This document shows positions 1 through 8,954 of a DNA stretch of 64,000 nucleotides, in pieces. The notes beneath the pieces were generated by a model. That model saw nothing but the letters and a program-made list of their open reading frames with translations, searched no databases and was not told where the DNA came from. The DNA is from Bacteroidales bacterium (GTDB lineage Bacteria > Bacteroidota > Bacteroidia > Bacteroidales > UBA932). The stretch spans positions 1 to 64,000 of the forward strand of contig JAGBAO010000010.1 of NCBI GenBank assembly GCA_017938925.1, given 5' to 3'. Numbering within the stretch: position 1 is the stretch's first letter; each line of letters opens with the position of its first letter. A program made the position numbers and the translations under genes.

Positions 1-1
1 T

Positions 2-178
2 AAGTTGCCGATACTTAATTTTGAGCCCAACAAGGTAGAGCACACATACGCATACAATCTCATACGAGACCTTGAGAAAATAAACGACGGAATTGCCCTA
101 TCGGATTTATACCACTTGATTGATATTTCATTGCCATTTACAAAAGACGACCTACCTGAAGCACGGGCTATACAATAG
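2..178 (+). CDS. C-terminal end of an unidentified protein (partial)
   Basis: An open frame enters from the left edge and stops at the TAG at 176-178, giving 58 residues. The sequence is hydrophilic with a Lys/Asp/Glu-rich helical look and ends in ARAIQ. No start is visible, so only the C-terminus is present. I do not recognise the family. It points toward the minus-strand toxin genes that follow, so it is convergent with them. Confidence 0.45.
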   Translation, partial: KLPILNFEPNKVEHTYAYNLIRDLEKINDGIALSDLYHLIDISLPFTKDDLPEARAIQ

Positions 179-195
179 CCATAACTGCATTCCAC

Positions 196-348
196 CTATT
201 CCATCACCTCCGGCCTCTTCCCTTCCATAAACCGGATCAGCCACTCGATTTTGCCGCCGAGGGCAGCTCCGATGAAGCGGAGTTGTCTGACGTGCATATG
301 AAATTTGTAGGCAGCATCTATGGAATATTGAAGACTTGTTATTTCCAC
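196..348 (-). CDS. Possible 50-aa helical ORF downstream of the PIN gene
   Basis: A minus-strand frame with a GTG at 346-348 (overlapping the end of the PIN gene) and a stop at 196-198 encodes about 50 residues. The core LRFIGAALGGKIEWLIRFM resembles the tail FRLITATLGNRMNELITLL of the truncated phosphoesterase at 2017-2274. This suggests a common small helical family or shared debris. The start is weak and the function unknown; it may be a remnant. Otherwise 179-338 holds nothing I recognise. Confidence 0.3.
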   Translation of the reverse strand: MEITSLQYSIDAAYKFHMHVRQLRFIGAALGGKIEWLIRFMEGKRPEVME

Positions 349-848
349 TGTTCAAGTCTCTTCTCAACCTCCTCTTTTGGCAGACGGACATTACTTTCGT
401 AAAGTGATTCCAAATGAACCGCGGCATCCTTAGGAGAAATGATGTTATGATTCACCAACTCGTCGAAGACAAATAGGATTCCTGACACATTGATTCCCTC
501 CCTTTCTGCTCTTTTTCTCAAGGTCTTGTCTCCTGTAAGAAGCCTGGCACATTCAAGCGTCTTTGTATATATCAGCACCGAGCAGTCTTCAATGGATACA
601 TTGCATACTTTCTTAGCTTCAGTATAATACTCCCATATGCGAACAACCTCCTTCGATGAAAACGACTTAACAGTCAAGTGACCTTGTTCACAAAAGGTCA
701 CAACATCTTTATGCTGAGTCCCTTTCGTCAATTCGCTCATGACCAGGTCCGTCGTATGGACTTTATATGGCAGTTTAAAGAAACTGTCCAGAAGACCACA
801 AGAGTGCAGGTCAATGAATATATTCGTATCGTTTACTATTATCTCCAT
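339..848 (-). CDS. PIN-domain protein, predicted RNase toxin
   Basis: This 169-aa protein has the acidic residues expected of a PIN nuclease: Asp7 in NDTN, Glu39 in SELTKG, Asp88 in IEDCSVL and Asp107 in LLTGDKTL. PIN proteins of this size are Mg2+-dependent RNases and commonly the toxin of type II toxin-antitoxin pairs. The ATG shares one base with the stop of the upstream XRE/ImmA gene (TAATG), so the two are translationally coupled. Family knowledge supports toxin activity; the actual target is not visible. Confidence 0.8.
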   Translation of the reverse strand: MEIIVNDTNIFIDLHSCGLLDSFFKLPYKVHTTDLVMSELTKGTQHKDVVTFCEQGHLTVKSFSSKEVVRIWEYYTEAKKVCNVSIEDCSVLIYTKTLECARLLTGDKTLRKRAEREGINVSGILFVFDELVNHNIISPKDAAVHLESLYESNVRLPKEEVEKRLEQWK

Positions 849-1918
849 TATACCAGCTCAAGTTTATTCTTTACATCCTCCATCGGCTCATTAAGCAGAA
901 CAGCTGCCTTAGAACAAGATATCATATCACTGGCCAAAGCTCTATACACGAGGCGGTCAAAACGACTAGACTCCTCTACTCCTCGATAAGATGATCTTTC
1001 CACTGCGTCCTTGAATGCAAGGCTCTTGTTCTTCCTTATGCAGAAAGAAGTATACTTGGATTCGCTGATCACACCCACGGTCTTCGCTTTGAACATCAAA
1101 GCATCAACAGAAATACCATACACAGCTTGCAGCACCTTTAACTCCTGCAATGAGATATCGCTGCGCCTTTCTCCTAAGACATCCACAAAAGTATCGCGAG
1201 AGATCAGCATTTCGCTAGCGAAAAGATGACATAGTCTTTCCTTCTCTTTCTTCTCCATTTCTTCGGGTAGGTTCATCACAAGATGCCCAAGTTCGTGCAA
1301 GCCGGTAAAACGAAGCCTCTCGACATCGAAAGACTTGTTAACAACGACGAATGGCATATTTTCGTCGTTGTTAACATATCCGCTAAGGCCATCAAAAGAT
1401 GAGTCTGCCTTAATTTCTACCACCTTGATATTCTTTGACTCAAGAAGATCAGTAACGCTTAGAATACCATCTTCACCGATATTCCAAGCCTCCTTCAACC
1501 TCTTGACAACCTCACAAACATCATCATCAGAAACAACAAGCATCTCTTTGACAGGATTTGCAAAAGATGGAACACAGCCCCATACATCCTCAATCTCCAG
1601 ATACCTCTCAATGATATCACGAATCTCCTCCTTTATCGCTTCAACCTCTTTTACTCCCATTTTAGCCTTCTTTCGAAACTCGATATTGCTGATTGCAAAC
1701 TGCGATTCTCTAAAGAAGTAATCCGGTTTGACATCGAGGGCCTGCGATAACAGAATCAGAATCTGTGAGCCAGGGAGACTCTCTCCTTTCTCATACTTTG
1801 AGATGGCCTGTTTAGAAACAGCATTACCTATCTTTTCGCAAAGGGCGTCCATTGAAAGATTGCGCATTATTCTAGCTCTCTTCAATCGGGCGCTGAATAT
1901 TTCGTTAAAAGTGCTCAT
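848..1918 (-). CDS. XRE helix-turn-helix regulator fused to ImmA/IrrE-type metallopeptidase domain
   Basis: The 356-aa protein has an N-terminal XRE DNA-binding domain (about residues 8-68) and a middle ImmA/IrrE (COG2856) zinc-peptidase domain with HELGH at 208-212. In this family the peptidase often cleaves a repressor, or the protein serves as the antitoxin of an adjacent toxin. It is the first gene of a two-gene operon with the PIN gene, overlapping it by one base. A Bacteroidales-type promoter sits just upstream at 1946-1977. I infer an autoregulated antitoxin-like regulator. Confidence 0.82.
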   Translation of the reverse strand: MSTFNEIFSARLKRARIMRNLSMDALCEKIGNAVSKQAISKYEKGESLPGSQILILLSQALDVKPDYFFRESQFAISNIEFRKKAKMGVKEVEAIKEEIRDIIERYLEIEDVWGCVPSFANPVKEMLVVSDDDVCEVVKRLKEAWNIGEDGILSVTDLLESKNIKVVEIKADSSFDGLSGYVNNDENMPFVVVNKSFDVERLRFTGLHELGHLVMNLPEEMEKKEKERLCHLFASEMLISRDTFVDVLGERRSDISLQELKVLQAVYGISVDALMFKAKTVGVISESKYTSFCIRKNKSLAFKDAVERSSYRGVEESSRFDRLVYRALASDMISCSKAAVLLNEPMEDVKNKLELV

Positions 1919-1945
1919 AATTCTTGATGTTTGTTATTTGGTTTA

Positions 1946-1977
1946 CAAAAGTAGGTAAATTATTTTAATTTGTCAAC
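1946..1977 (-). promoter_or_regulatory. Promoter of the XRE/ImmA-PIN operon
   Basis: On the minus strand there is TACTTTTG (1946-1953), matching the Bacteroidetes -7 consensus TAnnTTTG. A GTTG (1974-1977) lies upstream of it with a 20-base spacer, close to the -33 TTTG element. The gene starts 28 bases further on, at 1918. Confidence 0.6.
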
Positions 1978-2016
1978 TTTCATATCAAATTCCACACCAT
2001 TGCCGCATTTTTAGCA

Positions 2017-2274
2017 TCAGCCATCTTTCTCATGCCCCTCACCAAGCAAGGTGATGAGCTCGTTCATGCGGTTGCCTAGGGTGGCCGTGATGAGGCGGAA
2101 CTCTCCTCCATAGCCATGTCTGTTCTTTCGAAGCCAGAGGTCACTCGGATATGGATCCAGATAATCACCGAGACATACAATCTCAGCACCCTTATCAACT
2201 GCTTCACATAAAGCTTTGCAGTAAAACTTCCTGCCGTGTATATCCGGCAGGATCAGTATTTTCGGATTAATCAT
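2017..2274 (-). pseudogene. Truncated calcineurin-like phosphoesterase with a foreign-looking tail
   Basis: The ATG at 2272-2274 overlaps the stop of the upstream phosphoesterase (ATGATTAA). The first ~50 residues carry the metallophosphatase blocks LPDIHG and GDYLDP. The GNHD and GHxH blocks needed for the dinuclear metal site are missing, and the protein ends after only 85 residues with FRLITATLGNRMNELITLL. That tail resembles the ORF at 196-348. I infer a deletion fusion that is probably inactive, though a short functional protein cannot be excluded. Confidence 0.55.
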
Positions 2275-3049
2275 CTTCTTCAAAATTTATTGTTCTGACA
2301 GCAGAGAACTCCATTATATCCAACATCTTAAAGTCAGTGTCCTCATACTTCCAGGTCCATTTCTGGTGGAAATGGCCGTAATACCACTTGTTCACCGGAT
2401 GCCCGTTCTTCTTCAATGTCTGGTATATCCTGTCCATGGTAATGCGTTCCATATCGCAGTCCACCAGGAGTTGCGGGTCATATGCAGCCCAGCTTCTCAG
2501 ACCATTCTTGTCAAGAAGAGGGCAGAATGACGGGGCTGTATGAGTCACTACGGTATCAATCAGACAGTAGTCACTGATCTCCTTGATCTTATCTTCATCA
2601 AAGACCGGCATCTCGTCAGCCCAGTAAGAAGCTGTTTCCTTACGGATATATCTGGCATCCTCCCGTTGACGAGCCAATCTGTCGATACTGACACCTCCTC
2701 CAACACAAAGGATGTCAAGTCCGCAGACCTGGATTACGGAGTAGTCCGGAACGCAACGGAAGCGCCCATAACAGATTTTCTCCTCCTGAAAGTACGACGG
2801 ATCATCGTGATTTCCTCTGACAAACACGATCCAGTTATTCGCCTTCTTGAGCCTGCCGGCCAGACCATTATACAGATTGATATAATGGTTCGGCCGTTCA
2901 AACCCGAATCCACAATCACCAGCAACGATAATCACGGTATCAGTCATCGCATACTGAACACTAGTCCTATACACAAGGGTTTCAAACGCCCCATGTATAT
3001 CGCCGCAGACAACTACCTGCTTCGCTTCGTTATATTCAAATATCTTCAT
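2267..3049 (-). CDS. Calcineurin-like metallophosphoesterase
   Basis: This is a complete 260-aa metallophosphatase: GDIHG at 16-20, GDCGFG at 44-49, GNHD at 79-82, His170 in VVTHTAP and GHFH at 225-228. These bind the two metals that hydrolyse phosphoesters. Its start is one base after the stop of the RhuM-Fic gene, so it is coupled to it. The substrate cannot be read from sequence. Its tight linkage to a Fic protein leads me to suggest, as inference only, that it reverses or limits Fic-made modifications. Confidence 0.85.
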   Translation of the reverse strand: MKIFEYNEAKQVVVCGDIHGAFETLVYRTSVQYAMTDTVIIVAGDCGFGFERPNHYINLYNGLAGRLKKANNWIVFVRGNHDDPSYFQEEKICYGRFRCVPDYSVIQVCGLDILCVGGGVSIDRLARQREDARYIRKETASYWADEMPVFDEDKIKEISDYCLIDTVVTHTAPSFCPLLDKNGLRSWAAYDPQLLVDCDMERITMDRIYQTLKKNGHPVNKWYYGHFHQKWTWKYEDTDFKMLDIMEFSAVRTINFEEDD

Positions 3050-3050
3050 A

Positions 3051-4046
3051 TCATTGTTTTCTATTTATAAGATTCACGACCACCTTGACAAGGATGTCCA
3101 TCTCGTCCATCCGGCTTTCGGCGATCATCAGGGTCAATGCGACAAGGGTGCCGTCAGCGATTCTCTTAGTGCCATCCGGACGGTAGAGGATGCCGTTATT
3201 CTGCAGGAACCATAGGAACAGAGTCGCGGCAATTCTCTTGTTTCCATCCACGAATGAATGATTCTTCACAACGAGATACAGAAGCATCGCAGCCTTCTCC
3301 TCTACGCTTGGATAGAGTTCCTGACCATCCCATGTCTGATATATCTGGCCTATGCTGCTATGGAAGGACTTGTCCTTTTCGACTCCAAACAACTGACTCT
3401 CCTTGAACTTCTCCTTCAGACTTTGAATTGCATCAATTGCGCTCTCATATGTCGCATGGAACTTCTCATGAAGGGTAGTGTCAGATATTTCAAGGCTCTG
3501 ATAGTCATAGGCATCCAGAGTATCCAGCGCATAGGTATAATCCTTGACTACTGCAAACAGCTCTTTAGCCTGCTGTTCAGCCATAATCAGATTCTGACTG
3601 AAGACATTCTCCAACAAGCCCAAGGCACGCTTCAGGTCCTCGTATTTCTGCTCTGAAACAGCATTCTGATTCACGGCGTAACCTTTGATCATGTACTGCT
3701 TCAGAACGGAGGTTGCCCACTTCCTAAAAGCAGTTGCCTGTACGGAGTTCACCCTATATCCAAGTGAAAGAATTGCATCCAGGTTATAGTACCTTATTTT
3801 CTCCTCAGAAACGCCTCTGACGCCACTCTGAGCGGTAATTAAAATTTCTTTAATTACCGTCTGAGCATCTAATTCTCCGCTTGCGAATATCCTTTTAATA
3901 TGATAAGAGATATTCGGCACAGTCACCCCAAACAACTCAGCCATCGCCTTCTGCGTAGCCCATATGGTTTCATTGGATGCATCAACTATCGCCTCCATCT
4001 TGACAAGCCCGTCACTTGACTGATAAATCACAACATCGTTATTCAT
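3051..4046 (-). CDS. RhuM-type DNA-binding protein with Fic/Doc domain
   Basis: The N-terminal ~120 residues match the RhuM family (WATQKAMAELFGV, then YYNLDAILSLGYRVNS at about 87-102). The C-terminal half is Fic/Doc with HSFVDGNKR at 263-271, the catalytic motif of enzymes that AMPylate or phosphorylate proteins. RhuM-Fic fusions are widespread and behave like toxin or regulatory modules. No inhibitory SxxxE/GN helix is obvious. The gene lies 12 bases after the unknown gene at 4059 and is coupled to the phosphoesterase at 2267-3049. Confidence 0.85.
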   Translation of the reverse strand: MNNDVVIYQSSDGLVKMEAIVDASNETIWATQKAMAELFGVTVPNISYHIKRIFASGELDAQTVIKEILITAQSGVRGVSEEKIRYYNLDAILSLGYRVNSVQATAFRKWATSVLKQYMIKGYAVNQNAVSEQKYEDLKRALGLLENVFSQNLIMAEQQAKELFAVVKDYTYALDTLDAYDYQSLEISDTTLHEKFHATYESAIDAIQSLKEKFKESQLFGVEKDKSFHSSIGQIYQTWDGQELYPSVEEKAAMLLYLVVKNHSFVDGNKRIAATLFLWFLQNNGILYRPDGTKRIADGTLVALTLMIAESRMDEMDILVKVVVNLINRKQ

Positions 4047-4058
4047 AAAACAATCATT

Positions 4059-5537
4059 TTATATATCATTCTTCCTCCTTTCTATCAGTTCCAACAATCC
4101 TACAGTTATTGCTTCTGACCAAGTAGCATACACCTGCTGTATCTTAGATTCGTTTAGATAAGGCCTATATCCGTTCTTTGCAAACTCCGAATAATGGAAG
4201 GTTCCTACATAACCATCATAGTCCTTCCACATCATCATGCGGATATCATACAGGAACATCGGTTCAGATACCTTTTCACGCATCAGATCGTACAATGGTG
4301 ACTCAAGTGGTACCTTATGCTGAATCTTTAGTTTTCGCTCCGGCATCCACTCCGAACAACGAATCAGTTCCTTCAGTTGCTCGCGAGTAACTCCATATTC
4401 CTTATAATCACACTGATACTCCCACGGAAGCGAATACACACTGGTCTCTTCCTGCCAGTTTAGGTAATTATGGAAAGTATAGCTGATCAGACGCACATAG
4501 TCAGTCTCCTCTACTGCAGCCAGCAGCCTCTCTGCGTGATCGACATGCAAGGGTGCTCCAGCCTCATATAAAGCAAGGGCGACCTTCATTCCGTCCCAGA
4601 TCTGCGAGGAATAGCCCACAGACACCCTGATAACCCACTTGCCTGGCACAGTATAATCATCTGCCAACACATTAGTTCGAGAGAAACCAAGCTCACCATA
4701 ATGGTCATGATCAAACTTTCGGAAATCCTCTTCCGAGTCCAGATCCAGATTGTCTGAAACCAGCTTAAAATGCCGCTCCCTATAGAATTCAACATCGTCC
4801 TTCGGGTCGCTAAAATCTTCTTCAGTATCCCAATCACGATATGCTTCATATGCCACTCTGTAATACTTACAGAATGTCCTGATGGTCATCTTATCCAAAG
4901 GTTCTCCACTATAGGTCTTGCAATCCTGAAGCATTTTAACAATCCCGTCCTTATTCTCTAATTCCGGACGTCTCCAAGGAAGAATCCTATATAGATCTTT
5001 CCTCAGAATCCGTCCCTCTCTGATCTGCTTTGGCAGATTCTCCTCCACATAGACGTTGTACGCATCCACATCTTCGAGAACCCTTTGCACGAGAATGCGA
5101 ACTTCATTGAGAAGCATCTCAAAATACTCAAAGAATACCGGATCAAGGTAATGCCCCTGCTCATCACCTCTATAATGGGCGTAGCCTCTTTCCCCATCTG
5201 ACAGGTGCAGAAACACATTGTTCTCATATACTGCCGTGGTGAGCCTGACCCACTGAGTCTCGCAAGGATAACACTCCTTCCAAGTCCTCTCATACTCCTC
5301 CCTGGTAGTAACATCTTCATATTCCTTAGCATCATCATAGGTCATCCAGTCAGTAATCTTTCCTCTTGGAACCTCCAACCATATTGACCTGTTATCATCA
5401 TCGCCACAGGGCTCAAAAACACTCAATACCTTGTGTAACTCCCAAGCAATTTCCTCCGCCAGGTCAGCAAGATGGTACTCATCCCGACTGCCATTCCGTA
5501 GCAGTCTATACATATTTGGTTGTACGAATCTCTTCAT
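4059..5537 (-). CDS. Unrecognised ~490-aa protein in the Fic/phosphoesterase cluster
   Basis: The open frame runs back to 5630, but I place the start at the ATG 5535-5537 (MKRFVQPNMYRLL). The extra upstream codons would fall inside a perfect 11-bp inverted repeat (5562-5588). The protein is rich in Glu, Asp, Tyr and Trp, has no signal peptide or membrane segment, and shows no motif I recognise. It is followed 12 bases later by the RhuM-Fic gene, so it is probably part of the same operon. No function is assigned. Confidence 0.7.
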   Translation of the reverse strand: MKRFVQPNMYRLLRNGSRDEYHLADLAEEIAWELHKVLSVFEPCGDDDNRSIWLEVPRGKITDWMTYDDAKEYEDVTTREEYERTWKECYPCETQWVRLTTAVYENNVFLHLSDGERGYAHYRGDEQGHYLDPVFFEYFEMLLNEVRILVQRVLEDVDAYNVYVEENLPKQIREGRILRKDLYRILPWRRPELENKDGIVKMLQDCKTYSGEPLDKMTIRTFCKYYRVAYEAYRDWDTEEDFSDPKDDVEFYRERHFKLVSDNLDLDSEEDFRKFDHDHYGELGFSRTNVLADDYTVPGKWVIRVSVGYSSQIWDGMKVALALYEAGAPLHVDHAERLLAAVEETDYVRLISYTFHNYLNWQEETSVYSLPWEYQCDYKEYGVTREQLKELIRCSEWMPERKLKIQHKVPLESPLYDLMREKVSEPMFLYDIRMMMWKDYDGYVGTFHYSEFAKNGYRPYLNESKIQQVYATWSEAITVGLLELIERRKNDI

Positions 5538-5561
5538 AATCTTATAAGTTATTTTTCGCCT

Positions 5562-5588
5562 GAACCTGTTCCTTTTTGGAACAGGTTC
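5562..5588. repeat. Perfect 11-bp inverted repeat before the unknown gene
   Basis: The arms gaacctgttcc (5562-5572) and ggaacaggttc (5578-5588) flank a 5-base T loop. It lies 25 bases upstream of the preferred start of the 4059-5537 gene. With no clear U-run it looks more like an attenuator or operator than a simple terminator. The next 170 bases (5640-5811) are AT-rich and non-coding with short palindromes such as atactaaatcttagtat. Confidence 0.55.
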
Positions 5589-5811
5589 GCCTAGTAAAAC
5601 ATCGTCATCAAAGGCAAATCTATGAAACAAAAATCAAATATAAAACATTGATTTTCAGCGACTTTTTGCTTATATATAAATATATAATATCTATAAGATT
5701 ACTATATATATTTATATATAAAACTTATACTAAATCTTAGTATAGTATCTATATAGCCGCCGGTTTTCGGTTCAAATTTACCTCTTCAATGTGCCAACAT
5801 AGGACACATCA

Positions 5812-6438
5812 TTATCTTACTTCCGAGCGATAGTTCTGTTTTGCGTACTGGTGGAAAGGGACGCCTCCTGTCTTCTCCATAGCTGCCTCATAGATGAGTT
5901 CCAATGGGATGAATCCTCCGGCTCTCTTCGCGAGTTCTCCGTCTATGCCTACGTCGAAACGAAGGTCGTTTGAGAGACGGTTATGCTCGTCGAGCTTGCC
6001 GTGACAATGACCATGGAGCATGATGGAGCCATATGGCTTATGATTCCATGTGACCATCGGATAATGGCAGAGGGTCAGCATCAGATTCTCAGACAGGGAA
6101 GGGCAGGCGGTAGGCTTGACGGTCAGATCGAGAATCTGTGCCGTAGTCTTGAAATAGTTGGAATATGCCCTTATTGAACCGTCGTGATTGCCCTGTATGA
6201 GAAATTTCTGTCCTGGAAGCTTTTCCAACAGATGACGGGCATCTTCGCTCTTGAAGAATGTGAGGTCGCCGAGAATATATACCAGGTCACGCTTTCCGAC
6301 ACTGGACTTCCACAAGTCCAGCATGTACTCATCATGCGCCTTGGTATCTACCTCCTGAGCGAAAGGACGGTTTGGTTGGTGTTTCAGTATGTTAGTGTGA
6401 CCAAAGTGAAGGTCTGCGGTAAAAAGTATCTTGTTCAT
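5812..6438 (-). CDS. Calcineurin-like phosphoesterase (DHH-type metal blocks)
   Basis: I choose the ATG at 6436-6438 (MNKILFTADLHFGHTN), giving 208 aa; an upstream in-frame ATG at 6462 adds eight unlikely residues. The metallophosphatase blocks are ADLHFGH, ILGDLTF, QGNHDGS, CHYP and LHGHCHG. All expected metal ligands are present. This subfamily is found in phages and gut Bacteroidales accessory regions; the substrate is unknown. It is separated from the Fic cluster by about 275 bases of AT-rich DNA, so it may have its own promoter. Confidence 0.82.
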   Translation of the reverse strand: MNKILFTADLHFGHTNILKHQPNRPFAQEVDTKAHDEYMLDLWKSSVGKRDLVYILGDLTFFKSEDARHLLEKLPGQKFLIQGNHDGSIRAYSNYFKTTAQILDLTVKPTACPSLSENLMLTLCHYPMVTWNHKPYGSIMLHGHCHGKLDEHNRLSNDLRFDVGIDGELAKRAGGFIPLELIYEAAMEKTGGVPFHQYAKQNYRSEVR

Positions 6439-6467
6439 GATCATCGTCGGTTTCTTTCGCATTCGCT

Positions 6468-6605
6468 TCAGCGACTTCGTCGGTTGCGAAGCCGCTTTCG
6501 CTTGAAGGCTCCTGGGTTAATGGTAAATGTGTCACGGGTGCAGGTTCCCTGCGTCATCGGGGCTATCACAGATAGCCATTCAGATGTTCTGATAATTGAT
6601 TTCAT
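6468..6605 (-). CDS. Possible 45-aa small ORF
   Basis: A minus-strand frame starts at ATG 6603-6605 and stops at 6468-6470, just before the phosphoesterase gene. The product is very basic at its C-terminus (FKRKRLRNRRSR). It contains a 7-bp hairpin (ggctatc/gatagcc, about 6550-6566). It could be a leader peptide or chance. The remaining 6606-7229 is intergenic: one G+C-rich imperfect stem near 6664-6690, then AT-rich DNA leading into hipB. Confidence 0.28.
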   Translation of the reverse strand: MKSIIRTSEWLSVIAPMTQGTCTRDTFTINPGAFKRKRLRNRRSR

Positions 6606-7076
6606 TTCTTGATTTGAATTTTAATTGGGTTAATATTTTGTGGATAATAACGGGCAAAAAAAAGAGGAGCCGCGTTGTTGCGACACCTCAGTGTATAGTC
6701 TTGACAGATCTATCTATCAGTTACCACTACAATGAGCATATCGCACTCTGCAACCCAGGATCCATCCTGTGCTGACTTTCGGTTCAAGAGTAATTATGTT
6801 CATTGAATATCTCATGGTTTTTCTTGGTTTGCGGATGCAAATGTAAGGACTTTTTCCTCATTTCAAACACCTTCAGCCAACTTTTTTCAAGAGCGAAATC
6901 GTTTATATCTAAAGATATAAAAAGCTATATGACTGGTTACTTCCATTTTGGAAACAACCACTTCAATTCGGCGGTTAGCGACCGCCGAATTTGCAAAACG
7001 AGATTTAAATTTATTCGAACCAACTTTCGCAGATTTTCGAGTTAAAGTCTCAAAATCGCAAACTCAACTCACTTTT

Positions 7077-7093
7077 ATGTGAAATTTTCACAT
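7077..7093. promoter_or_regulatory. Palindrome upstream of hipB, possible operator
   Basis: atgtgaaa and tttcacat form a perfect 8-bp inverted repeat about one central T. It lies 137 bases before hipB. A -7-like TACATTTG occurs at 7193-7200. HipB proteins bind palindromes near their own promoter, so this is a candidate operator by position only. Confidence 0.35.
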
Positions 7094-7229
7094 ATTTGAT
7101 AGTTAAGATTCAAAAACTGAGAATTCAACGTGTTTTTATCTGATTTTGTAGAACAAAATAACTCAACCTATCATAAAATTAAGAAATATTACTACATTTG
7201 CATATTATATGATATGTTAAGCATTCATT

Positions 7230-7547
7230 ATGGGCAAAAGTACTATGGCAACACGTCTTCCGAGAAGATTGGAAGAAAATATGAAGATTGTAGGTGAGCA
7301 AATCAAGCTTGCCAGACTCAGACGTAACCTCAGCAGAGCGCAGGTTGCTGAACGCGCTATGTGTTCTGAACTGACCGAAGCTCGAGTTGAGAAAGGAAGT
7401 CCGACAGTAGCTATCGGCATATATCTTCGTGTCTTGTATGCCTTACAACTTGAAGACGACATATTATTCATTGCTAAGGAAGATAAGCTTGGCAAGGAAC
7501 TCCAGGATATAGCCTTGATTAACCGCGAACGAGCATCTAAGAAGTAG
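7230..7547 (+). CDS. hipB: HipB-like antitoxin, XRE family
   Basis: The 105-aa protein holds an XRE helix-turn-helix at about residues 22-80 (LARLRRNLSRAQVAERA). It is followed 5 bases later by the HipA gene. HipB proteins neutralise HipA and repress the operon by binding operator palindromes. The first 20 residues are basic and may be disordered. The start used is ATG 7230; an ATG at 7245 (MATRLPRR) is also possible. Confidence 0.82.
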   Translation: MGKSTMATRLPRRLEENMKIVGEQIKLARLRRNLSRAQVAERAMCSELTEARVEKGSPTVAIGIYLRVLYALQLEDDILFIAKEDKLGKELQDIALINRERASKK

Positions 7548-7552
7548 AGGAT

Positions 7553-8803
7553 ATGGACAAATTATATGTATATGCAGATTTCAATTGGCTGGAGAAGCCG
7601 ATGCTAGTCGGAGAACTCGGATACGAAAGTATCAGGGGTTCTCAGAGTTATTCCTTCAAATACTCTCCGGAGTGGCTTAACCGTCATGCGAGTATAATTC
7701 TGAGTGAAGACATCAGAAACTATCCTGGTGTACAATATACACAGCCTGGTAAAGAAATCTTCGGATGCTTTTCGGACTCACTTCCTGACAGATGGGGAAC
7801 AACTCTCCTGAAAAGACGAGAACAGACCTTAGCAAAAGAAGAAGGAAGAGCAGTACGAAACCTCACATCATTCGACATGATTATGGGAATCGAAGATGAA
7901 TCCCGAATGGGAGGGTTCAGATTTTCGAAATCTCCCGATGGCCAGTTCATAAATACCTCGGATAGGCTTTCTGTTCCACCAATCATCAGTCTGCGAGAGC
8001 TGATTGCTGCCAGTCATGCAATTGAAGAAGCAGAAGAAAAGGGCCTCCTAGTGGACCAGAAATGGATACACCAACTCCATAAACCAGGAACATCACTTGG
8101 TGGAGCCAGACCTAAGGCTAATGTCATTGACGAGGACGGTCTCATGAAGATGGCAAAGTTCCCTTCTCGTAACGACACCATCGATGTGGAGCTTTGGGAG
8201 CATATTGCCCACGTTTTGGCCAAGAAGGCACAAATCAATGTAGCAGAAACTAGAATTGTAAAAGTCGGGTCTCAATATCATACTCTCCTATCAAAAAGAT
8301 TCGACAGGACCAGGGATGGTGAACGTGTTCATTATGCTTCAGCTCTGACTATGCTGGGTCTTAAAGACGGAGATGGCTCTGAAGATGGCTATGGATACCT
8401 TGATATCGTTGACTTCATAATCCGCAACTGCACAGATGTCGAAAAGAATGTAAGAGAGTTATATCGCCGTGTCGCATTCAACATCTGTATCGGAAACTCA
8501 GATGATCATTTCCGTAATCATGGTTTCCTGCTTACGGCGAAAGGATGGACATTGGCTCCGGCATTTGATCTGAACCCTACAATCAACAGATATCAGGGAA
8601 TTATGATTACCAGAGACACCAACGAATCAGATCTTGATGCCCTATTAAAAGCTGCAGAGGATTATTTCATCCCGAAAACTGAAGCCGAGGAAATCATCAA
8701 GAGTGTCAAGGATGCACTTAAAGATTGGCCGAAAGTCGCCAAAAGACTGGGCGCTCAAGAAAGAGACATCAATCTCTTTAGTCAAAGATTCATTACCGAA
8801 TAA
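7553..8803 (+). CDS. hipA: HipA-type serine/threonine kinase toxin
   Basis: This full-length (416 aa) HipA has the nucleotide loop GTSLGGARPK (179-188), the catalytic block GNSDDH (314-319) and the metal-binding AFDLNP (337-342). HipA kinases phosphorylate translation factors such as GltX, halting growth. The operon structure with hipB at a 5-base spacing is standard. An inverted repeat at 8841-8875 ends the operon. All key residues look intact. Confidence 0.9.
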   Translation: MDKLYVYADFNWLEKPMLVGELGYESIRGSQSYSFKYSPEWLNRHASIILSEDIRNYPGVQYTQPGKEIFGCFSDSLPDRWGTTLLKRREQTLAKEEGRAVRNLTSFDMIMGIEDESRMGGFRFSKSPDGQFINTSDRLSVPPIISLRELIAASHAIEEAEEKGLLVDQKWIHQLHKPGTSLGGARPKANVIDEDGLMKMAKFPSRNDTIDVELWEHIAHVLAKKAQINVAETRIVKVGSQYHTLLSKRFDRTRDGERVHYASALTMLGLKDGDGSEDGYGYLDIVDFIIRNCTDVEKNVRELYRRVAFNICIGNSDDHFRNHGFLLTAKGWTLAPAFDLNPTINRYQGIMITRDTNESDLDALLKAAEDYFIPKTEAEEIIKSVKDALKDWPKVAKRLGAQERDINLFSQRFITE

Positions 8804-8840
8804 CGACTCTTTCCATTTTTGAAACTGTCAGTAAACAGCA

Positions 8841-8875
8841 AAAGTGGTATGTGCACATTTTACACATACCACTTT
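8841..8875. terminator. Terminator-like hairpin after hipA
   Basis: A perfect 13-bp stem (8841-8853 with 8863-8875) encloses a 9-base loop, 37 bases beyond the hipA stop. There is no long U-run on the plus strand, so its action as an intrinsic terminator is inferred from position. Confidence 0.55.
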
Positions 8876-8954
8876 GCGTTACATTGATCTATGATTCATA
8901 TTCCAGATGAATTTCGGCAACAAATCAAATTATTGCTAATATTTAACCCTATCC

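Noticed and set aside
6803..7045. 80-aa plus-strand ORF upstream of hipB
   Set aside because: AT-rich, low-complexity composition and no family resemblance; the region looks like intergenic regulatory DNA.
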